Under the pieces are notes generated by a model that made no database searches, was not told the DNA's origin, and saw only the letters and a program-made list of their open reading frames with translations. 64,000 nt of DNA from DASTYK01 sp964430275 (lineage in GTDB: Bacteria; Gemmatimonadota; Gemmatimonadetes; Longimicrobiales; RSA9). Positions 35,534 to 44,155 of the stretch are shown in pieces. The DNA lies in contig CAYSGF010000027.1 in assembly GCA_964430275.1 (NCBI GenBank), positions 1 to 64,000 of the forward strand, in the 5' to 3' direction. Position 1 is the stretch's first letter. Every line of letters begins with the position of its first letter. The position numbers and the translations under genes were made by a program.

Positions 35534-36019
35534 GTGGACAGACGACGCTGGATGCTGCTGCTCGCAGCTGCACTGATCGGCATTGCGATCGGACTCGGCA
35601 GCTTCACGTTCGTGTACGCGAAGGGCTATTCCTACCTCGGCACTGATCCGGCCGCCTGCGCCAACTGCCACATCATGGATGAGCACTACAGTGCGTGGCT
35701 GAAGTCGAGCCATCAGCCCGTCGCCACCTGCAACGACTGCCACACGCCTCACGCGCTCGTGCCGAAGTATGCGACCAAGGCACGCAACGGCTTCTGGCAC
35801 TCGTTCTACTTCACCACCGGCAACTTCCCCGATCCGCTGCGCATCACCGAGCGCAATCACGAGATCGTCGAGCAGGCGTGTCGCGACTGCCACGAGGGGC
35901 TGGTCGAATCCATGCATGCCGGCGCCGATGCGCCCCCTGACGAGGTGCGCGGCTCCACCAGCAGAGCCGGAGTGGAATGCACACACTGCCATCGTTACGC
36001 AGGACACTGGGTGCGATGA
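35534..36019 (+). CDS. nrfH: Cytochrome c nitrite reductase small subunit
   Basis: A 161-residue NapC/NirT-type tetrahaem quinol dehydrogenase. One membrane helix (residues 6-28) is followed by four CXXCH sites: CANCH, CNDCH, CRDCH and CTHCH, with CANCHIMDEHYSAW typical of NrfH, where the Met or His near the first site is the quinol-side ligand. It takes electrons from menaquinol and passes them to NrfA. The start is GTG 35534 with GGAGG upstream (a TTG at 35480 is also open). NrfA follows 36 bp later. Confidence 0.92.
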   Translation: MDRRRWMLLLAAALIGIAIGLGSFTFVYAKGYSYLGTDPAACANCHIMDEHYSAWLKSSHQPVATCNDCHTPHALVPKYATKARNGFWHSFYFTTGNFPDPLRITERNHEIVEQACRDCHEGLVESMHAGADAPPDEVRGSTSRAGVECTHCHRYAGHWVR

Positions 36020-36055
36020 CTACGCGTACGAGCACGGACTGAGGAGGCGCAGGGC

Positions 36056-37582
36056 ATGAACGACGCAGCAGACGGCCGACCCAAGATTCGCGCGGAGTGG
36101 CTCATCGTTGCGGCGATCGTTGCGGGCGTGGTCACACTCGGCCTGGCGGCGCTGCTTACGAACATCTTCGAGCGGCGGGCGGAAGCGCGCGACCCCTTCC
36201 ATCGCGTGGTCGAGCTCAATGACAGCATCGTCGATCCGGCCGTCTGGGGTCAGAACTTCCCGATCCAGTACGACCTCTACAACAACACCGTCGACATGGT
36301 ACGTACACGCTATGGCGGCAGCGAGGCACTTCCCCGCCAGCCGAGCGTCGAGGACCCGCGTGCGGAGGTCTCGACGTCACGGCTGGTCGAGGACCCGCGC
36401 CTGCGCGAGTTCTGGGCGGGCTATGCGTTCGCCGAGGATTTCCGTGAAGAGCGCGGTCACGCCTACATGTTCATCGATCAGGTGTTTACGGAGCGCCAGC
36501 AGGTGGTACAGCAGCCCGGTACCTGCCTGCACTGCCACGCCTCCGTCTACACCGTGTACCGCGATGCCGGGGACGGCGACCTGATCGCCGGCTTCGAGCG
36601 CGTCAACCAGATGCCCTACCAGGAAGCAGCCGCGCTCGCCGAGCATCCGATCGCATGCATCGACTGCCACGACCCGGAAACGATGAACCTGCGCGTGACC
36701 CGCCCCGGCTTCATCGAAGGGATACGCTCGTACATGACGGCGCGCGGCGATTCCAGCTTCGATGTGAACGAGGACGCAACCCGCCACGAGATGCGCACCT
36801 TCGTGTGTGCGCAGTGTCATGTCGAGTACTACTTCCAGGGGCCCGAAAAGCGGCTCACGTACCCCTGGGCCAAGGGGCTGCGCGCCGACGAAATCCTCGC
36901 GTATTACGAGGAGACCGGCTTCAGCGACTGGACGCACGCGATCAGCCAGGCGCCCGTCCTCAAGGCACAGCACCCCGAGTTCGAGCTGTACATGCAGGGC
37001 ATCCACGCGCGCAGCGGTGTCATGTGTGCCGATTGTCATATGCCCTACATCCGCACGGGCGCCATGAAGGTCAGCGACCACTGGGTGCGCAGCCCGCTGC
37101 TGAACGTGGACCGGGCGTGTCAGACCTGTCACCGATGGTCGGAGGACGAACTGCGCAGCAGAGTGCATACCATGCAGGATCGCACATACCAGCTTCGGAA
37201 TGTCGCGATCGATGCAGTGCTCGACCTGGCGAAGGCGATCCGCACGGAGTCCGCGAACGCAGCGGACGCAGCGCGCCTCACTGCAGCGCGCACCTACCAG
37301 CGACGCGCCCAGTTCCTGACGGACTTTATCGAAGCCGAGAACTCGATGGGTTTCCACGCCGACCAGGAAGCCGCGCGCGTGCTCGGCCTCGCGATCAACT
37401 ACGCCCGACTCGGCTCGCTTGCGCTCTATGGCGACGCCATACCGCCCGCCGAGCTGCCGCTGATCCAGCCGCCGCCGCAAACGGTGGCGCCGGCCGAAGG
37501 ACGACCCGGCGAGGTGTTCCGGCATCGCACCCAGCTGGATATGGCGCATCCGGAGAACAGGAACCAGGGCAATGATCCCTGA
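36056..37582 (+). CDS. nrfA: Cytochrome c nitrite reductase catalytic subunit, CXXCH type
   Basis: A 508-residue pentahaem nitrite reductase that forms ammonium from nitrite in the periplasm. After a signal-anchor helix the haem sites are CLHCH, CIDCH, CAQCH, CADCH and CQTCH. The NrfA marks GHAYMFIDQV, HARSGVMCADCHMPY and DHWVRSPL are present. The first, active-site haem has CLHCH where most NrfA proteins have CXXCK, so this belongs to the CXXCH minority. GGAGG stands eight bases before the ATG. It forms a two-gene unit with nrfH. Confidence 0.93.
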   Translation: MNDAADGRPKIRAEWLIVAAIVAGVVTLGLAALLTNIFERRAEARDPFHRVVELNDSIVDPAVWGQNFPIQYDLYNNTVDMVRTRYGGSEALPRQPSVEDPRAEVSTSRLVEDPRLREFWAGYAFAEDFREERGHAYMFIDQVFTERQQVVQQPGTCLHCHASVYTVYRDAGDGDLIAGFERVNQMPYQEAAALAEHPIACIDCHDPETMNLRVTRPGFIEGIRSYMTARGDSSFDVNEDATRHEMRTFVCAQCHVEYYFQGPEKRLTYPWAKGLRADEILAYYEETGFSDWTHAISQAPVLKAQHPEFELYMQGIHARSGVMCADCHMPYIRTGAMKVSDHWVRSPLLNVDRACQTCHRWSEDELRSRVHTMQDRTYQLRNVAIDAVLDLAKAIRTESANAADAARLTAARTYQRRAQFLTDFIEAENSMGFHADQEAARVLGLAINYARLGSLALYGDAIPPAELPLIQPPPQTVAPAEGRPGEVFRHRTQLDMAHPENRNQGNDP

Positions 37583-37674
37583 GGAACACTTCCTGCCCGC
37601 TGCGCGTACTGCAGGCCGCCCCGCATAATGCATCGAGTGGGCGGAACACGTATCCAGCATCATGGAGTGGCTTC

Positions 37675-38562
37675 ATGCTTCGGAAACGCTTGCTGTTCGC
37701 ACCTCTGGCCGCAGCGGCGCTGGTCCTGGGCGCCTGCGAGGACACCTCTGGACCCGGTGACGGCGACGCACACCTCAGGGTGCTGCTGACGGATGCGCCG
37801 GCGGACTACCTCGAGAGTGCCGTCGTCGAGATCGGCCGTATCGAGCTTCTGCCGGCCGACGAGGATGACGAGCGCGTCGTGATCGTCGAGGATGGCGGGG
37901 TATTCGACCTCCTCGACCTGCAGCATGGTGTGACCGCGGAGCTCGCCTCGCTGACGCTCGAGCCAGGCGCGTATCGCGAGATGCGCATGATCGTGGAGAG
38001 CGCGGAGCTGACGCTCGCCGAGCCGTACACGTTCGAGGACGGTTCGATCACGCAGTCGCTCAACGTGCCGAGCGGCGCGCAGAGCGGCATCAAGGTCCGG
38101 CTGCATGACGGCGAGGAGGACGGCGATGACGGTGTCGAGATCCGGCCGGGTGAGACCGTGCTGGTCGTCGATTTCGATGTCTCGCAGAACTTCGTAATGC
38201 AGGGGAACGCCGAGACGCCGGCAGGCATCAAGGGCTTCCTCTTCACGCCGCGGCTGCATGCCGTCGTCCGCGACGTGGCCGGCTCGATCTCCGGTACCGT
38301 CAGTGCACCGGCGGAAGTCGAGCTGGAAGGCTTGCAGGTCACCGCCCTGCCGGTCGGAGCGGATGCGGATGACACCCCCCGCACGGCACTCGTCGAGGCG
38401 GACGGCACATACACGATCCACTTCGTCGCCCCGGACGTCTACGACGTCACGGTCGCTGCGCCCGCCGGGTACGTGGCCACGACCGTGGAGGTGGATGTGG
38501 ACGAGGACGAGGACGTCAGCGATGTCGATCTGGAGATAAGTGCCGAGGAGAGCAGCGGCTGA
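37675..38562 (+). CDS. DUF4382 lipoprotein
   Basis: A 295-residue lipoprotein (LAAAALVLGAC) with the DUF4382 start (LRVLLTDAPADYLESAVVEI) and a regular beta fold (YREMRMIVESAELTL). The C-terminal 80 residues form a CarboxypepD-like beta domain (SGTVSAPAEVELEGLQV) ending in an Asp/Glu-rich tail. The protein is acidic and surface exposed; function unknown. GGAG lies upstream of the ATG. A perfect-stem terminator follows at 38587. Confidence 0.88.
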   Translation: MLRKRLLFAPLAAAALVLGACEDTSGPGDGDAHLRVLLTDAPADYLESAVVEIGRIELLPADEDDERVVIVEDGGVFDLLDLQHGVTAELASLTLEPGAYREMRMIVESAELTLAEPYTFEDGSITQSLNVPSGAQSGIKVRLHDGEEDGDDGVEIRPGETVLVVDFDVSQNFVMQGNAETPAGIKGFLFTPRLHAVVRDVAGSISGTVSAPAEVELEGLQVTALPVGADADDTPRTALVEADGTYTIHFVAPDVYDVTVAAPAGYVATTVEVDVDEDEDVSDVDLEISAEESSG

Positions 38563-38586
38563 GCCGGCTCTGCACCGGAATGAGAA

Positions 38587-38616
38587 ACGGGGGCGGATCG
38601 CACGATCCGCCCCCGT
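38587..38616. terminator. Perfect hairpin after the DUF4382 gene
   Basis: ACGGGGGCGGATCG (38587-38600) is followed by CA and by its exact complement (38603-38616), a 14-bp perfect stem, of which the two innermost pairs probably open as a loop. TTCGTTCGTT follows without a pure T-run. It ends the DUF4382 transcript, 25 bp after the stop. Confidence 0.8.
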
Positions 38617-38740
38617 TCGTTCGTTGAGCCGCTTCCCGCACTGCGCCTGGCGCTTGCATTGTCGCGGCCCGGTCGCGCAGGTTGTTGCCCGCCGTTACAA
38701 TGCCAGCACCCGCTGACCCGGATCCGATGAGACGACGGCC

Positions 38741-40465
38741 GTGAGTGCAGTCCTGTCAGCCGCGATCCCGATCGCCATGGCCGTGATCGGCGGCCTCGGC
38801 ATCTTCATGCTCGGCATGAAGTTCATGTCGGAGGGGGTGCAGGCGGTGGCCGGCGGCTCGCTGCGGCGGCTCATCAGCCTGGTGACCGACAACCGGGTCA
38901 TGGCGGTCGGCGTCGGAACGCTCGTGACGATGATGGTGCAGTCGTCGTCCGTCACGACCGTAATCGTCGTCGGGCTCGTGAACGCCGGCCTGATGCAGCT
39001 CCACCAGGCGGTCGGCGTGATGGTCGGCGCGAACATCGGCACGACGATCACCGGCTGGATCCTGGTCCTGAAGATCGGCGTGTACGGGCTGCCGCTCCTT
39101 GGCATATCCGCACTCGTCTACCTGTTCACCCGCTCCGATCGCCCCCGCTTCATTGCCATGGCCGTCATGGGCCTGGGCATGATCTTCTTCGGACTGGAGC
39201 TGATGAAGGACGGCTTCGCCCCGATGGCGGACAACCCCCGCTTCGTCGAGGCGTTCTCCTGGTTCCAGGCCGACAGCTACTTCGGTGTGCTGAAGAGCGT
39301 CGCCGTCGGCTGCATCCTGACGGTGCTCGTACAGAGCAGCTCCGCGACGCTCGGCATCACGATCGGTCTCGCGTCCACCGGCGTCATCCCCTTCACGACC
39401 GCCGCTGCGCTCGTGCTGGGCGAGAACATCGGTACCACGATCACGGTCCTGCTCGCGTCGATCGGCGGAACCACGGATGCGAAGCGCGCCGCCTATGCGC
39501 ACGTCCTCTTCAATGTCTTCGGTGTGCTCTGGATCACTGCGGTCTTCCAGTGGTATATCCGCGTGATCGCCGGCCTCGTGACGGGCCTGCAGGGACTCGA
39601 TCCGATGCTGCTCACGCTGCCGACCGCCCCCAGCCCCGAGGTCTTCGCCGCCGTCGTCACGGCTGGCATCGCACTGACGCACACCGGCTTCAATGTCACG
39701 AATACCCTGCTCTTCCTGCCCTTCCTGCACCGCTACGCCGGGTTACTCGAACGGATCGTGCCGGAGCCGGCGCACAAGGAAGTGTCGAAGCTGCGCCACC
39801 TCGATGCGCGCGGCGTCGACTCGCCCGTCCTCGGCGTCGAGGCGAGCCGCCGCGAGGTCGTGCAGATGGCCACCGGCCCCGTCAAGATGATGGACTGGAT
39901 CCGCACCATCGCCTTCGACGAGCCGGACAACGAAGAGCTCATCAAGAAGACGTTCCACCGTGAAGAGATCCTCGATGACGTGCAGAAGGAGGTCGTCGCG
40001 TTCCTCACGGAAGTGCTCGACGCGAACGTGCCCTACGCGGTCGCGGAAGAGGGCCGCCAGCAGTTCCGTCTCGCCCACGAGTTCGAGTCGATCAGCGACC
40101 GCCTCGCCAGCGTGCTGAAGAGCTACATCCGCTTGCGTGACCAGAAACTGGAGCTGCCGCCCGAACAGCGCGAGGAGTTGCTCACCCTCCATGACAGTGT
40201 CGCGGACTTCCTGCGCCGTGTCACCGAGGCCTACGGCGAGCGTCGAACCATCAGCGACGCCGAAGCGGGCGCCGCGAACGGCCGGATCTCCCAGCAGGTC
40301 CGCCGGCTGCGCAATGAGCACCTGCAGCGCATGACCGACGGCCACATCGACCCGAACATCAGCCTCGTGTTCACCGGCCTGCTCACCGAGTACCGGCGCA
40401 TTCGCGCACACATCACCAACGTCCACGAGGCCGCCGCTGGCATGAAGGTCGCCGGCATCGCCTGA
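38741..40465 (+). CDS. Na+/phosphate cotransporter with PhoU-like tail
   Basis: A 574-residue Na/Pi-II-type cotransporter. The two inverted QSSS repeats are clear: MVQSSSVTTVIVVGLVNAG near residue 67 and VLVQSSSATLGITIGLAS near residue 201, each followed by a GxNIGTT helix. From about residue 390 a helical PhoU-like domain follows. It takes up phosphate with Na+ across the inner membrane. Start GTG. The REP-like element begins 3 bp after its stop. Confidence 0.92.
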   Translation: MSAVLSAAIPIAMAVIGGLGIFMLGMKFMSEGVQAVAGGSLRRLISLVTDNRVMAVGVGTLVTMMVQSSSVTTVIVVGLVNAGLMQLHQAVGVMVGANIGTTITGWILVLKIGVYGLPLLGISALVYLFTRSDRPRFIAMAVMGLGMIFFGLELMKDGFAPMADNPRFVEAFSWFQADSYFGVLKSVAVGCILTVLVQSSSATLGITIGLASTGVIPFTTAAALVLGENIGTTITVLLASIGGTTDAKRAAYAHVLFNVFGVLWITAVFQWYIRVIAGLVTGLQGLDPMLLTLPTAPSPEVFAAVVTAGIALTHTGFNVTNTLLFLPFLHRYAGLLERIVPEPAHKEVSKLRHLDARGVDSPVLGVEASRREVVQMATGPVKMMDWIRTIAFDEPDNEELIKKTFHREEILDDVQKEVVAFLTEVLDANVPYAVAEEGRQQFRLAHEFESISDRLASVLKSYIRLRDQKLELPPEQREELLTLHDSVADFLRRVTEAYGERRTISDAEAGAANGRISQQVRRLRNEHLQRMTDGHIDPNISLVFTGLLTEYRRIRAHITNVHEAAAGMKVAGIA

Positions 40466-40467
40466 AC

Positions 40468-40596
40468 CCGGACCATGATTGACTGTTCACTTTTGGCCGT
40501 ATCGAGCATGCCTCGTTTTGGGCGCTTTCCCTGCGACCGGCCTGCACTCGTGGGATGGCGCCAACGGCCAAAAGTGAACAGTCAATCATGGTCCGG
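40468..40596. repeat. 129-bp palindromic REP/MITE-like element
   Basis: Two perfect 33-base arms, 40468-40500 and 40564-40596 (reverse complement), flank a 63-base loop. The arms start CCGGACCATGATTGAC and end TTTTGGCCGT. The outer 15 bases (CCGGACCATGATTGA) are the same as at the ends of the RAYT element at 52966-53979, so this looks like a non-autonomous element moved by that transposase. Its right arm gives the stop codon of the gene at 40582. Confidence 0.85.
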
Positions 40597-41064
40597 AGTC
40601 GGGGTCCGCAGCGTGAACCACGACTGGCGCACGATGGCGATGACGCCCCAGGCGAGGGCCGCGGCGACCGCAAAGTCGATGATGCCGCGCCAGGGCTCCG
40701 GGAGCCGGCTGACGGTGAGCACGGCGGCGATGATGGCGGTGACGCCGGCCCAGGGGCGAGCGACGCCGCGGGCAGAGGGCGCGACGAGCCCCATGGCGAA
40801 GAGCGGCGCGAGCACGCGCAGGTCGCGACGCGGCTCGGTCTGCAGGGCGGCGGACCGAGCCACGGCGCGAGGCACCCATCGGCGGGCGAGGCCGAGGATT
40901 CCTTCGCCGTAAACGAACGCGGCGGTGAGGACGAGGAACACGACCCACTCGCCGGTGGTAAGTCCTGCGCGTAACGTGGCAATGCCGCGCCCACCCAGGC
41001 GCAGGACGGCGCTGAGGAAGAGCAGCACGAGGCCGGCAACGGCCCACCAGGACGCGAGCTTCAC
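40582..41064 (-). CDS. Membrane protein of unknown function, tail encoded by the REP-like element
   Basis: A protein of about 160 residues with hydrophobic stretches (SWWAVAGLVLLFLSAVL, GEWVVFLVLTAAFVYG, PWAGVTAIIAAVLTV and IIDFAVAAALAWGVIAIV), hence about four helices. Starts GTG 41118 and 41064 are open; AGGA sits well before 41064. The last codons (PDHD plus TGA) lie inside the right arm of the 129-bp repeat, so insertion may have cut or replaced the original C-terminus. The next-door rightward aldo/keto reductase is divergent. Confidence 0.65.
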   Translation of the reverse strand: MKLASWWAVAGLVLLFLSAVLRLGGRGIATLRAGLTTGEWVVFLVLTAAFVYGEGILGLARRWVPRAVARSAALQTEPRRDLRVLAPLFAMGLVAPSARGVARPWAGVTAIIAAVLTVSRLPEPWRGIIDFAVAAALAWGVIAIVRQSWFTLRTPTPDHD

Positions 41065-41193
41065 CGCCGAATCCTGCCGGTGCGGCCGTTCAGCCACAAG
41101 ACCGGCTCGGCAGTTCACGCGCTTTGCCGGAACGGGTCGATGATATCAAGTTGCCGATGGACGTACAGGACGATTCTCGATCAGGGGGCACGG

Positions 41194-42165
41194 ATGATCA
41201 GTCGACGTGAATGGCTGGGGCTCACACTTGGCGCGGGCGCTGCCCTGACACTGGACCCGCGCATGCTGCGCGGGGCGCTGGCACAGGCGCACCCCGGCAA
41301 TCTCATCACGCGCGCGGTCCCGTCGACAGGCGAGCAGCTGCCGCTCGTGGGACTCGGCAGCTCCGCGACGTTCTCGCGCGTGGCTCGCAGCGAGGACGTG
41401 AGCGCACTGCGTGAGGTCTTCAGCACGATGCTCGAGCTGGGCGGCACCGTCTTCGACACGGCACCCGGCTATGGTGCGTCCGAGGAGGTTGCGGGCCAGC
41501 TCGCGCAGGAGCTCGGCCTTACAGATCGCATCTTCTGGGCGACCAAGGTGAATGTCGCCGGTCGCGGCGGCGGCGACGCGGACCCGGCGGCCGCGCGCGC
41601 GCAGATCGAAGCGTCCTTCGCGAAGCTGCATACGCCGGTGATCGATCTGATCCAGGTGCACAACCTGGGAGACGTGCCGACGCAGCTCGCCATTCTGAAG
41701 GAGTACAAGGCGCAGGAGCGCGTCCGCTACATCGGCGTCACGACCACGAGCGAGAGCCGCTATGGCGATCTCGCCGACATCATGCGCAACGAGCCGATCG
41801 ACTTCATCGGCGTCGACTACGCGATCGACAACCGCGCTGTCGAGGAGACCATCCTGCCGCTCGCCATGGAACGACGCATTGGTGTGCTCGTCTATGCACC
41901 ATTCGGCCGCACCCGGCTGTGGAGTCGGGTCGAAGGACGCGAGGTGCCGGCATGGGCGAGTGAGTTCGGCGCGAGCTCGTGGGCGCAGTTCTTTCTCAAG
42001 TTCGTCGGGGCACATCCTGCCGTGACCGTGATCACGCCCGCGACGAGTCAGGCGCGCCACATGCGTGACAACATGGGTGCTGCCATGGGAACACTGCCCG
42101 ACGAGGCAACGCGTCAGCGCATGATCGAGCTGGTCGACAGCCTGCCGGAGGCAGAGCGAGGCTGA
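41194..42165 (+). CDS. Aldo/keto reductase with Tat-like signal
   Basis: A 323-residue TIM-barrel oxidoreductase. The N-terminus ISRREWLGLTLGAGAALTL is a Tat-type signal, so the enzyme is probably exported with its cofactor. Then FDTAPGYGASEEVAG (Asp/Tyr of the active site), FWATKVNV (Lys), IDLIQVHNLGD (His) and the C-terminal VITPATS cofactor loop. It reduces carbonyls with NAD(P)H, with an unknown substrate. GGGGG lies upstream of ATG 41194, although the frame is open to 41080. Confidence 0.88.
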   Translation: MISRREWLGLTLGAGAALTLDPRMLRGALAQAHPGNLITRAVPSTGEQLPLVGLGSSATFSRVARSEDVSALREVFSTMLELGGTVFDTAPGYGASEEVAGQLAQELGLTDRIFWATKVNVAGRGGGDADPAAARAQIEASFAKLHTPVIDLIQVHNLGDVPTQLAILKEYKAQERVRYIGVTTTSESRYGDLADIMRNEPIDFIGVDYAIDNRAVEETILPLAMERRIGVLVYAPFGRTRLWSRVEGREVPAWASEFGASSWAQFFLKFVGAHPAVTVITPATSQARHMRDNMGAAMGTLPDEATRQRMIELVDSLPEAERG

Positions 42166-42173
42166 GTTCAACG

Positions 42174-42203
42174 GGCCGTGACCGGGATCGCCCGGTCACG
42201 GCC
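42174..42203. terminator. Bidirectional hairpin between convergent genes
   Basis: GGCCGTGACCGGG (42174-42186), loop ATCG, then CCCGGTCACGGCC (42191-42203): a perfect 13-bp stem placed between the ends of the aldo/keto reductase (42165) and the symporter (42204). No T-run. Confidence 0.75.
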
Positions 42204-44024
42204 TCATGCGCTGTTCGTCGCGAGGAGCCTCGAGCGCGCTGCCGCCCTGACCGCTGCCACACAGCCGGCTGCACCGACCACCACGACGAAGGCGCCCAGT
42301 CCAGGGCGACCCAGCAGCAGCCACCCCACACCGAACAGCAGCGAGAACACACCCACATTGCCGGCCACCCACGCGAGCGCCGTCCACGCGATCGCACGTC
42401 GCGGTGCTGCACCGGGGATGTCTTTCCACCAACCTGGCGGACGGACGCGCTCCGCAAAACGGGTGAGCTGCTCGCGTGGTACGGGCGCCGTCAGGAACGT
42501 CGCTGCGAGCGCCGCGGTCATCGCAATCGCGACGATCGCGACGAGCAGGTACTCGTCACGTGCGTCCGGGAACAGCGGATAGAGCACGATCGCGGTGATC
42601 GTCGCGACGATCATCCCGACGATCTCCGTCCAGGCGTTCACGCGCCACCACAGCCAGCGCAGCATCGAGGGCAGCCCCAGCCCGGCGCCGAGCGCGACGA
42701 AGAACCTCCACGCCTGCTCGATGCTTTCGATCTGCGCTGCGATCACGACTGCCAGCGCAGCGAGCAGGAAGACGCAGGTGCGGCTGACACGGATGAGCTC
42801 CTGCTGGCTCGCGTGCGGACGCAGGAACCGGCGGTACAGGTCACTCGTCAGGTAGCTCGCGCCCCAGTTCAGGTGCGTGTCCACGGTGCTCATGAACGCC
42901 GCGAGCAGCGAGGCGAACAGCATGCCGAGCACGCCGACGGGCAACAGCATCGCCATGAGCACGGGGTACGCCATTTCCCGGTCGCCTGCGACGATGGCGG
43001 CGGCGCCGTCGCCCGTGACACCGAGCGGAAACACCACCATCCCGACCAGGCCGATCAGCACCCACGGCCACGTTCGCAGCGAGTAGTTCGCGATCGCGAA
43101 CCAGATGCCGCCGGCCTCGGCATGCGCGTCGTCCTTCGCGGTGAACAGACGCTGCGCGAGATAGCCGCTGCCGTCGCTGAAGTACTGCGCCCACCACTGC
43201 ACAGCGACGTAGATCAGGAACACCTGCACCGGCAGCCACGCCGCCTGTGCTCCGGGGAAAAAGGCGAGGACCTGATCGGCGTCGTAGTGCTGCGCGAGCG
43301 AGACCCGCAGCTCGCCCAGCCCGCCGACGCTGTCCACCGCGAACCATGCGAACGTGATGCTGCCGACCAGCGCGAGCACGAACTGCAGCAGGTCCGTCAG
43401 GATCACACCGCGGATACCGCCCAGGCTCGAGTACAGCGCAATCAGTCCGAAGAGCACGAGCACCGTCAGCGTGTCACCGGCTCCGCCGATCGTGAGCACG
43501 TCGGGCCATGTCCGCTCGAATGCCGCGAGCGCGTCCGCACCGATCCACGTTTCCCAGCGCGCGAACGGCGCGGCGATCTTGACCATCGCACGGATCACCC
43601 AGCCGAGCACGATGCCGTTGATCAGCAGGGCGAAGAACACCGCCTTGAAGCCGCGCAGCAGCGTCGCACTGCTGCCGCCATAGCGCAGCTCGACCAGCTC
43701 CGCATCCGTCATGACGCGCGCACGCCGCCACAGCGCGGCGAATACGACGGCCATCGACACGTGCGAGATCGCCCACGACCACCAGAACCAGTTGCCTGCA
43801 ATCCCGTGCTCCGCGACCAGCCCTGCAACGACCAGCGGCGTATCGGCAGCGAACGTCGTCGCGGCCATCGACGTGCCGAGCCACCACCAGGGCAGCGTGC
43901 GGCCAGCTACGAAATACGATTCGAGCGACGTGCCGGCGCGCCGCGATACCAGCACACCCACCGCCAGTGCGAGCACGAGGTACAGGATGACGATCGCCCA
44001 GTCGAGCGGTGCGAGTGCGGCCAT
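42204..44024 (-). CDS. Sodium:solute symporter (SSS family)
   Basis: A 606-residue membrane protein with about 13-14 helices. Landmarks are VLYLVLALAVGVLVSRRAG-type first helix and loop, YFVAGRTLPWWWLGTSMAAT, and TFAADTPLVVAG (Na+ site helix). The loop ELVELRYGGSSATLLRGFKA is typical of the SSS subfamily with unknown solute. It imports a sugar, amino acid or organic acid with Na+. Tail-to-tail with the aldo/keto reductase. Confidence 0.9.
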   Translation of the reverse strand: MAALAPLDWAIVILYLVLALAVGVLVSRRAGTSLESYFVAGRTLPWWWLGTSMAATTFAADTPLVVAGLVAEHGIAGNWFWWSWAISHVSMAVVFAALWRRARVMTDAELVELRYGGSSATLLRGFKAVFFALLINGIVLGWVIRAMVKIAAPFARWETWIGADALAAFERTWPDVLTIGGAGDTLTVLVLFGLIALYSSLGGIRGVILTDLLQFVLALVGSITFAWFAVDSVGGLGELRVSLAQHYDADQVLAFFPGAQAAWLPVQVFLIYVAVQWWAQYFSDGSGYLAQRLFTAKDDAHAEAGGIWFAIANYSLRTWPWVLIGLVGMVVFPLGVTGDGAAAIVAGDREMAYPVLMAMLLPVGVLGMLFASLLAAFMSTVDTHLNWGASYLTSDLYRRFLRPHASQQELIRVSRTCVFLLAALAVVIAAQIESIEQAWRFFVALGAGLGLPSMLRWLWWRVNAWTEIVGMIVATITAIVLYPLFPDARDEYLLVAIVAIAMTAALAATFLTAPVPREQLTRFAERVRPPGWWKDIPGAAPRRAIAWTALAWVAGNVGVFSLLFGVGWLLLGRPGLGAFVVVVGAAGCVAAVRAAARSRLLATNSA

Positions 44025-44105
44025 CAGCAGAGTTCGGAGTGCGCGTGCGGAGATTGCATCGGCCTAGGGTAAGGCGAAAGCGCGTGCAGGACAAATCGGG
44101 ATGCG

Positions 44106-44150
44106 GCGGAATCCGGAGGCGGAATCCGGAGTGCGGAATCCGGAGTGCGG
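44106..44150. repeat. Three tandem copies of a 13-14-bp unit
   Basis: GCGGAATCCGGAG(T) is repeated at 44106-44118, 44119-44132 and 44133-44146, followed by GCGG. It lies between the symporter start and the UbiD-like gene's stop (44156), that is, in the region upstream of the symporter. GGAATCCGGA may serve as a repeated site or be a slippage product. Confidence 0.8.
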
Positions 44151-44155
44151 TACGC

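Noticed and set aside
44106..44150. CRISPR-like repeat
   Set aside because: Units are directly adjacent with no spacers.
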